DNA of 41,604 bases from Rifleibacterium sp035352635 (GCA_035352635.1 DAOPYA010000035.1:1-41604), one strand, 5' to 3'. Positions 15,983 to 24,744 are shown, counted from the stretch's first letter. Notes: generated by a model not told the origin, from the sequence alone. Program-made: numbers and translations.

Positions 15983-16933
15983 TCAAGTCTCAGCGCTGCC
16001 GCTTTTTTTAACAAGACTCACCAGTCTTATTTTTTGTTGGATTTCTTCAAAAGATGCCTCACATGGGCCAGGCTTTTCTGCATCGGCGGCACCGGCCGCC
16101 AGACCGAGCACCGAAGCCTCGAGCAGGCTCATCCCGGAACGACGCCCATAGATCAGACCAGCCAGGGTGGCGTCGCCACAACCAACTGCCGAAATTTCTC
16201 TGGCAGGGGCTGGGGCGAACTCATAGCAATCGCTGCCATCCCAGAGGATAATATTGCGCTGCCCGTCAGTAATCATCGCTCCCCAGATTTTCCGGGTGCG
16301 AAACATTTGCAGCAGTTCATGACGCTGGCGCTGGTCAAAGGGATCCAGGCCAAATGACTCAATCGACTCGTCACGATTGTGTTTTATAAAGAAGCCACCC
16401 AGCTTGCAGGCATCACAAAGAGGCGTCCCACGGGCATCAAGATAAATCTCGCCTCGAAAAGCACTCAGGCGCTCGAGAACCCGAAGATAAAAATCTGTAT
16501 TGCGACGCCCGGGGATGGTTCCTGACATGGCGATAATTGCGGCTGACTCTGCTTCTGCACTTACCAGGTCAAGCATTGCCTGAATTTCTGTTTCAAGAAG
16601 CTCCTCGCCGTTTTCGATCCACCAGCGATGTTGCCCGGGAACCTCAGAAAAGAGTTCTATACCCAGGCGCGTTTCAGCGGCCGTTTGAACGAACCGGGCA
16701 GGAATACTCTGCTGGCGAAGTTCATCCTGCATGCGGGTTCCATTTGCCCCACCAGAAAAAGTCAGGGCCAGGGCTGGCTTTCCGAAGGCTTTCAACATTC
16801 TTGCAACATTTATACCCTTGCCGCCAACCGTAAAAGGAATTTTGGCAGTTCTAATGCCGCCTGGCCGCCCGGCTGCCAGGGTATCGAAAATTTTGTAATC
16901 AAGAAGCGGATTCGGGGTAAGAGTTAAAATCAT
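15983..16933 (-). CDS. PfkB-family sugar-phosphate kinase (1-phosphofructokinase-like)
   Basis: The 316-residue protein has the two PfkB signatures. The N-terminal one is VGGKGINVARML (residues 37-47). The C-terminal one is SAVGCGDATLAGLIYG (248-263), with Asp254 as the expected catalytic base in GCGD; the usual GAGD has Ala in place of this Cys. The start TLTPNPLLD resembles the TLNPALD start of FruK and LacC enzymes, so fructose-1-phosphate or tagatose-6-phosphate is the likely substrate. No fruA or PTS gene is adjacent, so the substrate is open. GGAG precedes the ATG. It is divergent from the CbiX-like gene and convergent with the TPR protein gene. Confidence 0.85.
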   Translation of the reverse strand: MILTLTPNPLLDYKIFDTLAAGRPGGIRTAKIPFTVGGKGINVARMLKAFGKPALALTFSGGANGTRMQDELRQQSIPARFVQTAAETRLGIELFSEVPGQHRWWIENGEELLETEIQAMLDLVSAEAESAAIIAMSGTIPGRRNTDFYLRVLERLSAFRGEIYLDARGTPLCDACKLGGFFIKHNRDESIESFGLDPFDQRQRHELLQMFRTRKIWGAMITDGQRNIILWDGSDCYEFAPAPAREISAVGCGDATLAGLIYGRRSGMSLLEASVLGLAAGAADAEKPGPCEASFEEIQQKIRLVSLVKKSGSAET

Positions 16934-16950
16934 GGGACTCCAGTCAAATG

Positions 16951-16979
16951 TTTACAATAAAAGTTGATTCAAGTATCAT
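16951..16979 (+). promoter_or_regulatory. Sigma70 promoter placing the start of transcription at the CbiX-like start codon
   Basis: TTTACA (five of six), a 17-base spacer and TATCAT (five of six). The -10 box ends six bases before the ATG at 16986, so transcription should begin at or next to the start codon. There is no Shine-Dalgarno sequence. This suggests a leaderless mRNA. Confidence 0.6.
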
Positions 16980-16985
16980 CCTACC

Positions 16986-17360
16986 ATGCAAAACGAAACC
17001 TTTTCCATCTTGATTTTTCATGGTTCAGCACGTTCAGAGACTCACTCCACCGCCATGGAGTTTGCCCGGGTGCTAAGTGAAGAAACCGGCTGCAAAAATT
17101 TTACCGTCTGCTTTCTCAAAGGCTTGATGCCCGACCTGGAGGAAGCCTTAAATGCAGCGATTGAGCAGGGTTGGCACAGCTTGCGCCTGCTTCCACTTTT
17201 TCTTTTGCCCGGCACGCACACCAGTCATGACATACCAACGCTGGCGGCCCAATGCCAGGCAAGGAATCCCGAAGTTAAGATAAGCATTGATACCTGCCTG
17301 GTAAAAAACCCGGGGTTCCTGCGACTTATTGCTGCGCAGATCAAGGAAACGGCATTATGA
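16986..17360 (+). CDS. CbiX/SirB-like small chelatase-family protein
   Basis: A 124-residue single-domain protein of the class II chelatase fold. Such enzymes insert cobalt, nickel or iron into sirohydrochlorin-type tetrapyrroles. The two expected metal/catalytic histidines are visible: His12 in the LIFHGSA motif, and His78 in LPLFLLPGTHTSHDIP, where His81 is also close. This resembles standalone CbiX-short proteins. No tetrapyrrole genes lie nearby, so substrate and metal are unknown. There is no ribosome site and the promoter abuts the ATG, so translation may be leaderless. The stop overlaps the next gene's ATG by four bases (ATGA), so the two are coupled. Confidence 0.75.
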   Translation: MQNETFSILIFHGSARSETHSTAMEFARVLSEETGCKNFTVCFLKGLMPDLEEALNAAIEQGWHSLRLLPLFLLPGTHTSHDIPTLAAQCQARNPEVKISIDTCLVKNPGFLRLIAAQIKETAL

Positions 17361-18274
17361 AAGGGTTGTCAGCCAAAAACCTTTTAAGACGCGCCTGGTT
17401 TGCCGGCATGGTAACCGCAGGTCTTTTTATCGCTGCAATGGTCGGCTTTCACCTCGGCTGGCAGCAGATTAAGAAGCCTTTGCTCGTTGCGCTGACTTTT
17501 CATGGAGTAACTGAAAAGCCTTCGCTCCCCTGGGAGATCCACCCACAGAAACTGCAGGATTACATCAGCCAGTTCAAACGTTATGAATACGCGGCCGTAG
17601 ATCCGGCCAGTTTGAGCAATATGCTGAATAATGGTTTCCAGGGGCGCAATTTTCTGATGACCTTTGATGATGGTTTGCTGACTTCGGCGGCAACAATTAA
17701 AACACTATACCGCGATCATGGCATTAAATCAGGGCTATTCATTGTCATGGATCTACTGGGTACCCCAGGCTATGTTGATAAAGAAGCCCTTCTAGACCTG
17801 CAGAACAATTACGGCTGCCTGATTGGCCTGCACGGTCGCCGGCATTACGAGGTCAGCAAGATTATTAACGAAGGCGGCAACCTGTCCAGCGAGATAGAAC
17901 AGGCTCGCACAGACCTTTCGGCGATGCTGCACTGCATTGTAGACTGGTATGCCTACCCATTCGGCGATTATAACGCTTCAGCAGTTGCCAGCATCGCATC
18001 GACAGGCGTAAACCTTGCGTTCACAATCGAAGGCGCCGAAATCACCCCTGGTCAGCACCGAATGACCATGCCGAGGGTTATGTATCTCAAGGGGGCCAGG
18101 GAGGCCGGTGAACCAGCTATAGAAAACTGGTTACCGCCGTCTTCTTCCGGCACGGGTTCACTGACTATCACGCTATCGTTGCTGGTGGGGTTTCTTGGTT
18201 TGAGCTGGTTCGCCAAACTGCTTAACTTTGTAAAAGCTTTTAAAGCGGCACAGTTGCGCGAAAAAGAAGCATAG
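17357..18274 (+). CDS. Membrane-anchored polysaccharide deacetylase (CE4/NodB-like)
   Basis: The 305-residue protein has an N-terminal membrane helix (about 13-33), a NodB-homology domain and a C-terminal membrane helix (about 268-288) with a basic tail. The catalytic motif 1 is TFDDG (102-106). Motif 2 is an H-x3-H pair (His159, His163), and motif 3 is AYPFGDYN. These enzymes remove acetyl groups from N-acetylated sugars in cell wall or surface polysaccharides. The two membrane anchors place the catalytic domain outside the inner membrane. It is translationally coupled to the CbiX-like gene, a pairing without an obvious functional link. It converges on rnpB. Confidence 0.85.
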   Translation: MKGLSAKNLLRRAWFAGMVTAGLFIAAMVGFHLGWQQIKKPLLVALTFHGVTEKPSLPWEIHPQKLQDYISQFKRYEYAAVDPASLSNMLNNGFQGRNFLMTFDDGLLTSAATIKTLYRDHGIKSGLFIVMDLLGTPGYVDKEALLDLQNNYGCLIGLHGRRHYEVSKIINEGGNLSSEIEQARTDLSAMLHCIVDWYAYPFGDYNASAVASIASTGVNLAFTIEGAEITPGQHRMTMPRVMYLKGAREAGEPAIENWLPPSSSGTGSLTITLSLLVGFLGLSWFAKLLNFVKAFKAAQLREKEA

Positions 18275-18293
18275 AAGCATTGAAGGTTGAAAA

Positions 18294-18660
18294 GCAGAGC
18301 AGCCTGTAAGCCGGGTTCTGTACCTCGTGAGAGGCGTCGGTCATCTATCTGGGATCAGGGTTTCCCCTGACCTCAAGCGACTTACCCGGAGTAGTAGCGA
18401 AACGGGCCGTTTCTCCCCCTGTTTAGTCTTGCTCCGGCGGGGTTTACCAGGAAACGCTGTCACCAGCGCTCCGGTGCGCTCTTACCGCACCTTTTCACCC
18501 TTACCTGTGTCTTGCGACCATCGGCGGTATATTTTCTGCTGCACTTTCCGTCCCCGGAAAATTCCTTTTCCGAGGCCTGGGTGTTACCCAGCGCCATGCC
18601 CTGTGGAGCCCGGACTTTCCTCATCCTTGCGGACGCGACCGACCGGCTGCCCTGCAATTC
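18294..18660 (-). ncRNA. rnpB: RNase P RNA, bacterial class A
   Basis: RNase P RNA is the catalytic RNA that trims tRNA 5' leaders. The ends form an 11-bp P1 helix (minus strand, 18655-18645 with 18304-18294). The conserved 5' core GAGGAAAGTCCGGGCTCC is present near 18630, and the 3' core with ACAGAACCCGGCTTA near 18315. CR-I to CR-V segments such as GGTAAACCCC can also be seen. A short T run follows the 3' end. The 5' end is approximate. It starts only 4-8 bases after the stop codon of the TPM-domain gene, and I see no good promoter of its own there. Confidence 0.95.
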
Positions 18661-18663
18661 AAC

Positions 18664-19563
18664 CTATTCAATACGCACATTTCGACGCGCCCCGGTAAGC
18701 CTCATGATCAGGCCCGCACGTCCAGACGGATACACTGGTTCCTTTTTGCGCCGCGAAAATCCACAGCGCTCACAGGCGTAAATTTTGCGTTGCAGACCGA
18801 GAGTGCTTTTGCCAGGCTCTTTCAGCATTTCGCTGCTGACCTTTAAAGCGCCATTGCATCTGGGGCAACGTTCAACAAAGAAAATTACATAGAAGAGAAA
18901 CAGACCGATCAACAGAGCAAGCAGAATCTCTTTGGAGCTCCAGAGGAAAAAGCGCAGATCGAATGACCTTGATACCCCAGTAGCCCTCTGTTCATCACGC
19001 TTAAGCTCGTCGAGAAGCATGCGCCGGATGGCACGCACACCTTCAAGGAAGCCCATTCCATCATTATTTGCAGCATTATTTGGCAGGATAACCTGATTTA
19101 GGATTTTTTCGCCCATTTCTCTGGTGACCAGGTATTTCAGGCCAATACCAACCCTGAGATGAACCTTGCCGTGCGCAGCGCCTTCGGGTAGAAGGGCATA
19201 AATAAGAATACCTCTTTTATCGAGGCTGATTGAGCGAATCCATTCAGAGAAAAATGTTTCGACCTGATTCTGGCCATCAGCGAGGTTTTCGATGTGCGTT
19301 GTCCGGATGAAAACGCGGATACGCATCTTTTCTTCGATTTCGGCACAATCACTGACAATCTGGGCACGCAGGTCGGGCTTGATCAAATCAGCACGATCAT
19401 CAATAAATCTGGCCGCATCTGTTACCCTGGGAGCAGCAACTGCTGCATCGCCCGTCGCCAGCTGGGCAACGGGTGCAGAAGCTGTCTCTGCACCACAAAA
19501 CACTGTGGTGAAGAGCAAAGCCATGATCAGTATTATATTTGCAGCTTTTGCCGAAAAAGTCAT
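18664..19563 (-). CDS. TPM-domain membrane protein with C-terminal zinc ribbon
   Basis: A 299-residue protein with a signal peptide or membrane helix at the N-terminus and a TPM (Psb32/YgcG) domain containing AARFIDDRADLI and the glycine pair of RVGIGLKYL. A membrane helix follows (LLALLIGLFLFYVIFFV), then a cytoplasmic zinc ribbon with CPRC and CERC pairs. TPM proteins act in photosystem repair or as phosphatase-like or stress membrane proteins; the role here is unknown. I chose the ATG at 19563 because the upstream gene's TGA ends one base before it (TGATATG), indicating coupling. A longer frame to 19704 would sit inside that gene. rnpB follows almost immediately. Confidence 0.8.
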   Translation of the reverse strand: MTFSAKAANIILIMALLFTTVFCGAETASAPVAQLATGDAAVAAPRVTDAARFIDDRADLIKPDLRAQIVSDCAEIEEKMRIRVFIRTTHIENLADGQNQVETFFSEWIRSISLDKRGILIYALLPEGAAHGKVHLRVGIGLKYLVTREMGEKILNQVILPNNAANNDGMGFLEGVRAIRRMLLDELKRDEQRATGVSRSFDLRFFLWSSKEILLALLIGLFLFYVIFFVERCPRCNGALKVSSEMLKEPGKSTLGLQRKIYACERCGFSRRKKEPVYPSGRAGLIMRLTGARRNVRIE

Positions 19564-19564
19564 A

Positions 19565-20278
19565 TCAAACCCGTTGGCCTGTCCAGTGGAGGAGGACGCC
19601 GCAGTTGGAGCAGGGTTCTGAATCTTCGTGAGAAGTGATTGAGCCGAGAAAACCGCCTGGAAGCCCCATGCCACATGCCGGGCAGGATGGGGTTTCAATG
19701 GCAAAAATCACCTGGCCCTTTTTTCGCTGGCGCAGTTCTTCGTATTTTTCGAGCAGATCGGCTGCAATTTTAAGGCTCACCTGCGAACGCTCGGTTTGAA
19801 TCAGGTCGATTTCTTTTCGAATACCGGTAATTTCTTCGGAAACTCTCGTCTTGACGAGCACGAGATGATCTCGACGGCCAGCTACGACCTTCTGACCCTT
19901 CGCAGTATCTTTTTCGAGCATTTCGATCTTTTCCATGTCTTCAAGAATCTTGCTCTCTTCGATGCTGATTTTGGCACGTCTGGCATTCTGTTCTTTTTCA
20001 AGGGCTTTGTAAGTTGCAGGAGCCATTCCGGCGCTCTGCATTTTGAGTTCGCCGTAGGTAATCTGCTGGTTAAGCTCATTAACTTCACTTTCGGCTTTGC
20101 GGCGGCGAAGTTGAATCTTTTTGAGCAGGGCCAGCTTTTTTTCGATTAATTGGGCGTCTGCATCGATCTCATTCTGCATCCGAAGAATCTTCTGCTTTTT
20201 TTCTTCAATCTGTGCTTTGGCTGCATCTATTTTCAGATCCAGTTCCTGCAGGGGAATCAGCGGCTTACATTGAATCAC
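19565..20278 (-). CDS. Coiled-coil protein with C4 zinc ribbon (zf-RING_7/CdsZ-like)
   Basis: A 237-residue soluble protein. Residues 10-190 form a long antiparallel-type coiled coil with a KIQLRRRKAESEVNELN-type heptad pattern. A zinc ribbon follows with CPAC (199-202) and CSNC (223-226). This is the widespread bacterial family often listed as a C4-type zinc ribbon protein, of poorly known role; Chlamydia CdsZ is a relative with a secretion-related proposal. The start is GTG at 20278, with GAGGT six bases upstream. It heads the transcript that includes the TPM gene and perhaps rnpB. Confidence 0.8.
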   Translation of the reverse strand: MIQCKPLIPLQELDLKIDAAKAQIEEKKQKILRMQNEIDADAQLIEKKLALLKKIQLRRRKAESEVNELNQQITYGELKMQSAGMAPATYKALEKEQNARRAKISIEESKILEDMEKIEMLEKDTAKGQKVVAGRRDHLVLVKTRVSEEITGIRKEIDLIQTERSQVSLKIAADLLEKYEELRQRKKGQVIFAIETPSCPACGMGLPGGFLGSITSHEDSEPCSNCGVLLHWTGQRV

Positions 20279-20313
20279 TTGCTACCTCGGTCGGGTGAGA
20301 TTTATCAGCATGT

Positions 20314-20342
20314 AGGTTAACAGAACCCATCACGGGTGTCAA
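20314..20342 (-). promoter_or_regulatory. Candidate promoter for the zinc-ribbon/TPM unit
   Basis: On the minus strand: a perfect TTGACA, a 17-base spacer ending TGT, then TAACCT. The -10 box is weak, but the extended TG may compensate. Confidence 0.5.
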
Positions 20343-20396
20343 TAAATTCAATCGGGCGCGGCGGTTCGTTCCAGCATTTGATGAGGGTTTTAAACA

Positions 20397-20425
20397 TTGA
20401 CCTGAACGGCTGAAGATGGTATAAT
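20397..20425 (+). promoter_or_regulatory. Strong sigma70 promoter of the der operon
   Basis: TTGACC, a 17-base spacer and a perfect TATAAT. Transcription should start near 20432, about 22 bases before the Der start codon. An in-frame ATG at 20424 lies in the -10 box and is therefore not the start. Confidence 0.8.
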
Positions 20426-20453
20426 GCTATTTCTCATCAAGCTGGAGGTAGTC

Positions 20454-21782
20454 ATGGAGTCAATCCCTACAATCGCAATTATTGGCCGGCCAAATGTTGG
20501 CAAATCTTCTCTCATGAACAGAATCGTCGGTTACCGGCACGCAATTGTCGACCCGACCCCGGGAGTTACCCGTGACCGCAACTACGCCGAATCCACCTGG
20601 AACGGCCGACGCTTCAATCTGGTTGATACAGGCGGTCTCGACCCTGACGACTCGCAGGCTCTGATGACCTCGATCAGGCAGCAGGTTGACTTTGCCCTTC
20701 GCGAGGCTGAAGCGATCATTTTTGTTTGCGATGGCAGGGCTGGCCTGGCACCTGACGACAAGCAGATCCTCAATTTCCTTCGCAAAAACTGGTCGGCTCA
20801 CCCGATGTTTGTGGCGATCAACAAGCTCGACAACGCCAACGACGAGAGCCAGCTTGCCGAGTTCTACGAGCTTGGCATTGCCCCTCTCTACCCGGTGTCG
20901 GCCGTACATGGTCACGGAGTTGCTGACCTGCTTGACGTGATTGTTAAACAGATGCCGGTAAACGACACCGGCGAAGAAGAGAAGCGCGGCATCGAGCTTG
21001 AACGCATAGCGATTGTCGGCAAGCCTAACGTTGGCAAATCGATGTTGTTCAACCGCCTCATCGGCCAGAACCGGTCGATAGTCGATAATGTTGCCGGCAC
21101 CACCCGCGACACCATTCTTTTCAAGTTTCAGCGCGGCGAAAAAACCTACAATTTTATCGACACCGCCGGGCTGCGCCGACCTGACCGCGAAAAAGACGAT
21201 GTTGAACAGTATTCGGTCTATCGAACTCTAGGTGCCATCAAAAATACTGATCTGGCAATTCTGGTCATGGATGCCTCAGAAGGATGCATAACCTATCAGG
21301 ACAAGCGCATTGCCGGGCGCATTATTGATAGCGGTGCCGGTTGTATCATCATCTGGAACAAGTGGGACATCGCCAGTCACGACGAGCATTTCTGGGCCAA
21401 ATTGACCAAAGAGACTCGCGACGCTTTTCCGCTGCTCGAGTTTGCACCCATGATCGCTACTTCAGGCAAAACCGGTTTACGTGTCAATAAATTGTTTGAC
21501 CTGATTGACCACATTCAAGAAACTGGCCACCGGCGCATTTCGAATGAAATTCTCAAGTCGATTCTTTACGATGCGGTTACAATTCAACCACCGCCAGCGT
21601 TTAAGGGTCGTGAACTCAAACTCAACTCACTAATTCAGCTTGAAGGGCCGCCAATTGTTTTCAAGTTAAAATGTTCAGAACCCAAAGGCGTTCATTTTTC
21701 CTATCAGCGCTACCTTCTCAACCATCTCCGCCAGGAAGAAACCTTCGAAGGCTGGCCAATGAAGCTAATCACAGGACATTAA
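20454..21782 (+). CDS. der: Ribosome assembly GTPase Der (EngA)
   Basis: Der is a tandem-G-domain GTPase needed for 50S subunit maturation. The 442-residue protein has a first G domain (GRPNVGKSS at 11-19, GVTRDR, DTGG, NKLD) and a second (GKPNVGKSM, GTTRDT, DTAG, NKWD). A C-terminal KH-like domain completes it. The ATG at 20454 has GGAGG upstream and fits the promoter. plsY begins three bases after the stop, so Der leads a long operon. Confidence 0.97.
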   Translation: MESIPTIAIIGRPNVGKSSLMNRIVGYRHAIVDPTPGVTRDRNYAESTWNGRRFNLVDTGGLDPDDSQALMTSIRQQVDFALREAEAIIFVCDGRAGLAPDDKQILNFLRKNWSAHPMFVAINKLDNANDESQLAEFYELGIAPLYPVSAVHGHGVADLLDVIVKQMPVNDTGEEEKRGIELERIAIVGKPNVGKSMLFNRLIGQNRSIVDNVAGTTRDTILFKFQRGEKTYNFIDTAGLRRPDREKDDVEQYSVYRTLGAIKNTDLAILVMDASEGCITYQDKRIAGRIIDSGAGCIIIWNKWDIASHDEHFWAKLTKETRDAFPLLEFAPMIATSGKTGLRVNKLFDLIDHIQETGHRRISNEILKSILYDAVTIQPPPAFKGRELKLNSLIQLEGPPIVFKLKCSEPKGVHFSYQRYLLNHLRQEETFEGWPMKLITGH

Positions 21783-21785
21783 GCG

Positions 21786-22451
21786 ATGCCATATCTCTCA
21801 GCGGCTGTGATCGGATACCTTTTCGGTTCGATTCCGACCGCTTACTGGCTTTGTTTGCTGGTCTACCGCCTCAACATCTTCGAGCACGGCAGCCGGAACA
21901 TGGGCGCGACCAATGTTTATCGCGTTCTTGGCAACCGTCCCTTTGCCGTGACTCTTGCCATCGACGTATTGAAGGGAATGGCAGCCGTTCTGATCTGTGC
22001 TGCTGCGTGGCCAACCATTCCGGCGGTTGTTTTCATTGCTGCGGCCGCAGCACTTTGCGGTCATACCCTTTCATTCTGGGTAAAGTTCAAGGGTGGCAAG
22101 GGCGTGGCAACGGGTCTGGGGGTCTTTATGGCCCTGGCCGGCAAGTCAGCCCTGGCCAGTCTTGCCGTTTTCATGATAGTTTTGCTGGCAAGTCGTATGG
22201 TCTCGATGAGTTCAATGCTTGCGGCTGTTTTGCTGCCGGTTTTCATTTATCATTTCAATGAACTTGGCGAGATTTACAACCCTTATCTTACAGGCTTTGC
22301 GACTATCATTGCCATGTTTGTAATTTTTAAACACCGAACCAACATTCAACGTATTTTCAGAGGCGAAGAGGCAAAACTGGCATGGCGGCACACTTCTGCC
22401 AATGCCGGGGGAAGCGCTGCAACTTCGCCTGCCGTGGAGGACATCAAATGA
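21786..22451 (+). CDS. plsY: Acyl-phosphate:glycerol-3-phosphate acyltransferase PlsY
   Basis: PlsY adds the first acyl chain to glycerol-3-phosphate in the inner membrane, from acyl-phosphate. The 221-residue protein has about five membrane helices and the three family motifs: GSIPTAYW, GSRNMGATNV, and GHTLSFWVKFKGGKGVATG. An extra polar tail of about 25 residues (Ala, Ser, Thr, Gly) follows the last helix. It lies between der and gpsA, the enzyme that makes its substrate. It overlaps gpsA by four bases. Confidence 0.95.
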   Translation: MPYLSAAVIGYLFGSIPTAYWLCLLVYRLNIFEHGSRNMGATNVYRVLGNRPFAVTLAIDVLKGMAAVLICAAAWPTIPAVVFIAAAAALCGHTLSFWVKFKGGKGVATGLGVFMALAGKSALASLAVFMIVLLASRMVSMSSMLAAVLLPVFIYHFNELGEIYNPYLTGFATIIAMFVIFKHRTNIQRIFRGEEAKLAWRHTSANAGGSAATSPAVEDIK

Positions 22452-23458
22452 AATTTGCGGTTATCGGTGCCGGTTCCTGGGGCACCACCCTGGCCAATCT
22501 TTTGTGCCACAACGGAAACCATGTAAAACTCTGGGCCCGCGAGCCTGAAGTGGTAGCTGGTATCAATAATGATCGGCGTAATCCCTTCTTTGTCAATCAC
22601 CTGTCACTGCATGATCAACTGCACTGCTCTGATGACCTGGCCGCAGTGCTTGACAATGCCCAACTGGCCCTGATATCTGTGCCTTCTGGTTTTATCAGGT
22701 CGGTGATTGAGCCATACAAAGAAAAGCTCAAAAAGCTTGATGGCATTGCCAATGTTGCCAAAGGTTTTGAACGAGGCAGCGGCCGGCGCATTTCCCAGGT
22801 AATCTGTGAAATACTGGGAGTCGAGCCTGATTCGGCTGCCGACCACGTTGCCTGCCTTTCTGGGCCGAATCTGGCCGATGAGGTTGCCCAAAAGAAGCTT
22901 GGGGCATCGGTTATCGCTTCCCCGGATGCCCAATTATCACAAAAACTTCAAGAATGCTTTTCAACCCCTTATTTCAGGGTTTACCGGCATTCTGACCGTA
23001 AGGGCGTTGAACTCGGCGGCACGCTGAAAAACATCTTTGCCATTGGGGCAGGCATCGTTGATGGCCTTGAGTTGGGCGATAACGCCAAAGCTGCCTATCT
23101 GACCCGAAGTCTGCACGAACTGGTAAGACTTGGTACGGCGCTGGGTGGCGAAGCCCAGACTTTTTACGGGCTGACCGGGCTTGGCGATCTTATGGCCACC
23201 GCTTCTTCGCCGCTGTCACGCAATCATCGACTCGGGCAGGCCATCGCTCAGGGTGTCAGTCTGCAAAAATTTACCGAATCGACCAAAATGGTTGTCGAGG
23301 GTGTCGAAGCAGCAAAAATTGCAAATGAATGGGGCAAAAAACTAACCCTTCAGCTCCCAATTACCGAAGAATTATGCAGGGTACTTTTTGAAGGCCGTTC
23401 CCCTGATATTGCTGCCGCCAATCTGATGGGGCGTTCGTTAAAGGCCGAAACTGACTGA
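22448..23458 (+). CDS. gpsA: Glycerol-3-phosphate dehydrogenase (NAD(P)+)
   Basis: GpsA reduces dihydroxyacetone phosphate to glycerol-3-phosphate for phospholipid synthesis and so feeds PlsY. The 336-residue protein has the Rossmann motif GAGSWGTTLA (residues 7-16), NVAKGFE with the catalytic-side lysine, LSGPNLADEV, and the C-terminal segment NIFAIGAGIVDGLELGDNAKAA with its conserved Asp and Lys. The ATG at 22448 overlaps the plsY stop (ATGA) and has GGAGG upstream. The longer open frame to 22382 is an artefact inside plsY. Confidence 0.96.
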   Translation: MKFAVIGAGSWGTTLANLLCHNGNHVKLWAREPEVVAGINNDRRNPFFVNHLSLHDQLHCSDDLAAVLDNAQLALISVPSGFIRSVIEPYKEKLKKLDGIANVAKGFERGSGRRISQVICEILGVEPDSAADHVACLSGPNLADEVAQKKLGASVIASPDAQLSQKLQECFSTPYFRVYRHSDRKGVELGGTLKNIFAIGAGIVDGLELGDNAKAAYLTRSLHELVRLGTALGGEAQTFYGLTGLGDLMATASSPLSRNHRLGQAIAQGVSLQKFTESTKMVVEGVEAAKIANEWGKKLTLQLPITEELCRVLFEGRSPDIAAANLMGRSLKAETD

Positions 23459-23481
23459 CCTCTCAAGGAGAGATTGAAATA

Positions 23482-24744
23482 ATGAAGTTTTTCCGCTCAG
23501 GCTTGTTTGTCGCCATCGTTCTGGTGTTTCTTGCTTCGATCTTTTTGACGATCGTTTACTTTCAACGTACTGCCCCGGCCAAACCCGGGTCAGACCCGCT
23601 AGTGACAACGGTCAGGCCAGCCGAAAACGCAACATCATCGATCCCGACCGAGAGCATAATCACTGCGACCAGATCTGTGCAGATAGCCTTTACTGCCGAT
23701 AATACGCCTCTTGATGTCCATGAGGTTCCCCTTTATTCTGTGACCATGCAGAATGATAAGGTTCTCAGGGTCGAGGCAGACGGTGAACTGGCCAAATCGC
23801 TCATCGACAAACTGTCTGTTCCAGATCAGAAATCTCCTGAACCAGCACGCATCGACAATAATGCCAGACCATTTGCCCGCATCGTTCGTGGTGAACCAGG
23901 TTTGGGCATCGACAAAATAAAAACCCTTGAAGCGCTCGAACAAAGCATTACAAAGAACCACGCTTCTGCAAGTCTTTCGATAAACGTTGTCATTTCAAAA
24001 ATCGAAGGGAAAGAAGGTTTCGAAAGCAAAATGCGCGAAATGGGCTTTACAACTGCTATAGCGAACTATTCCACCAGGCACCCCGGCCATATAGATGATA
24101 ACGAGCGCAACGTGAACCTTGAACTCGCCAGCCAAAAAATCGATGGCCTTATCATACCCCCAGGCGGCAAATTCAGTTTTAACAAAGTTGTCGGCCCACG
24201 TACCTCTGAAAACGGCTTTAAGAAAGCCGGAGTTATCTCACAGGGAAAAGTTATTCCTGGCCTGGGTGGTGGCATCTGTCAGGTCAGCACAACCCTCTAT
24301 CGCGTTATTCTTATGAGCGGCATGAAAATCGATGAACGCCATAACCATTCGATTTACGACGGCATTGACTATGCTGATCGTGGGCTTGATGCGGCAGTTT
24401 CCTGGGGTTCAAAAGATTTCAGATTCACCAACACTCTCGACATACCGGTTCTTATAGTCAGCAAAGCTGGCAAGGGTTGCGTCGAAGTTGGCATTTTTGC
24501 CGAAAAGAAGCCCTTTGACAAAGTTGTTCTCGAGACCAGAAACGAAGTTAAACACGATTTTAAAACCCAGACCAGCACAAACAGATTATTAAAAAAAGGC
24601 GAAAAGAAAATCGTGCATCCAGGCGTCACTGGTTACAGCATTGAAGCCTATCGCCTTATAACTGCCAGTGGCAGCACCCGGCAGGAAAGATTGAGTAAAG
24701 ACCGCTACCTGACATTTAACCGTATCGAGGAGATTAATAATTGA
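23482..24744 (+). CDS. Membrane-anchored VanW-domain protein with G5-like C-terminus
   Basis: The 420-residue protein has an N-terminal membrane helix (about 7-28). A disordered Thr/Pro/Ser linker and an unassigned domain follow, then a VanW domain. The VanW hallmarks PGGKFSFNKVVGPR and GGGICQVSTTLYR are clear, as is the DERHNHS segment. The C-terminal beta-rich part reads like a G5 domain, which often binds cell-wall sugars. VanW proteins lie near glycopeptide resistance genes in some bacteria but are common without them, and their activity is unclear. No vanHAX genes are present, so resistance is not implied. AAGGAG lies upstream of the ATG. The NHL gene overlaps its stop. Confidence 0.85.
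   Translation: MKFFRSGLFVAIVLVFLASIFLTIVYFQRTAPAKPGSDPLVTTVRPAENATSSIPTESIITATRSVQIAFTADNTPLDVHEVPLYSVTMQNDKVLRVEADGELAKSLIDKLSVPDQKSPEPARIDNNARPFARIVRGEPGLGIDKIKTLEALEQSITKNHASASLSINVVISKIEGKEGFESKMREMGFTTAIANYSTRHPGHIDDNERNVNLELASQKIDGLIIPPGGKFSFNKVVGPRTSENGFKKAGVISQGKVIPGLGGGICQVSTTLYRVILMSGMKIDERHNHSIYDGIDYADRGLDAAVSWGSKDFRFTNTLDIPVLIVSKAGKGCVEVGIFAEKKPFDKVVLETRNEVKHDFKTQTSTNRLLKKGEKKIVHPGVTGYSIEAYRLITASGSTRQERLSKDRYLTFNRIEEINN

Noticed and set aside
16986..18274. A functional pathway joining the CbiX-like protein and the polysaccharide deacetylase
   Set aside because: The genes are coupled, but their families have no known shared pathway, and coupling alone does not prove one.
18327..18698. 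Open frames within the RNase P RNA
   Set aside because: The region is a clear structured RNA with conserved core sequences; these frames are chance openings.
23482..24744. Vancomycin resistance suggested by the VanW domain
   Set aside because: No vanHAX or vanRS genes are present, and VanW-domain proteins are common without resistance.
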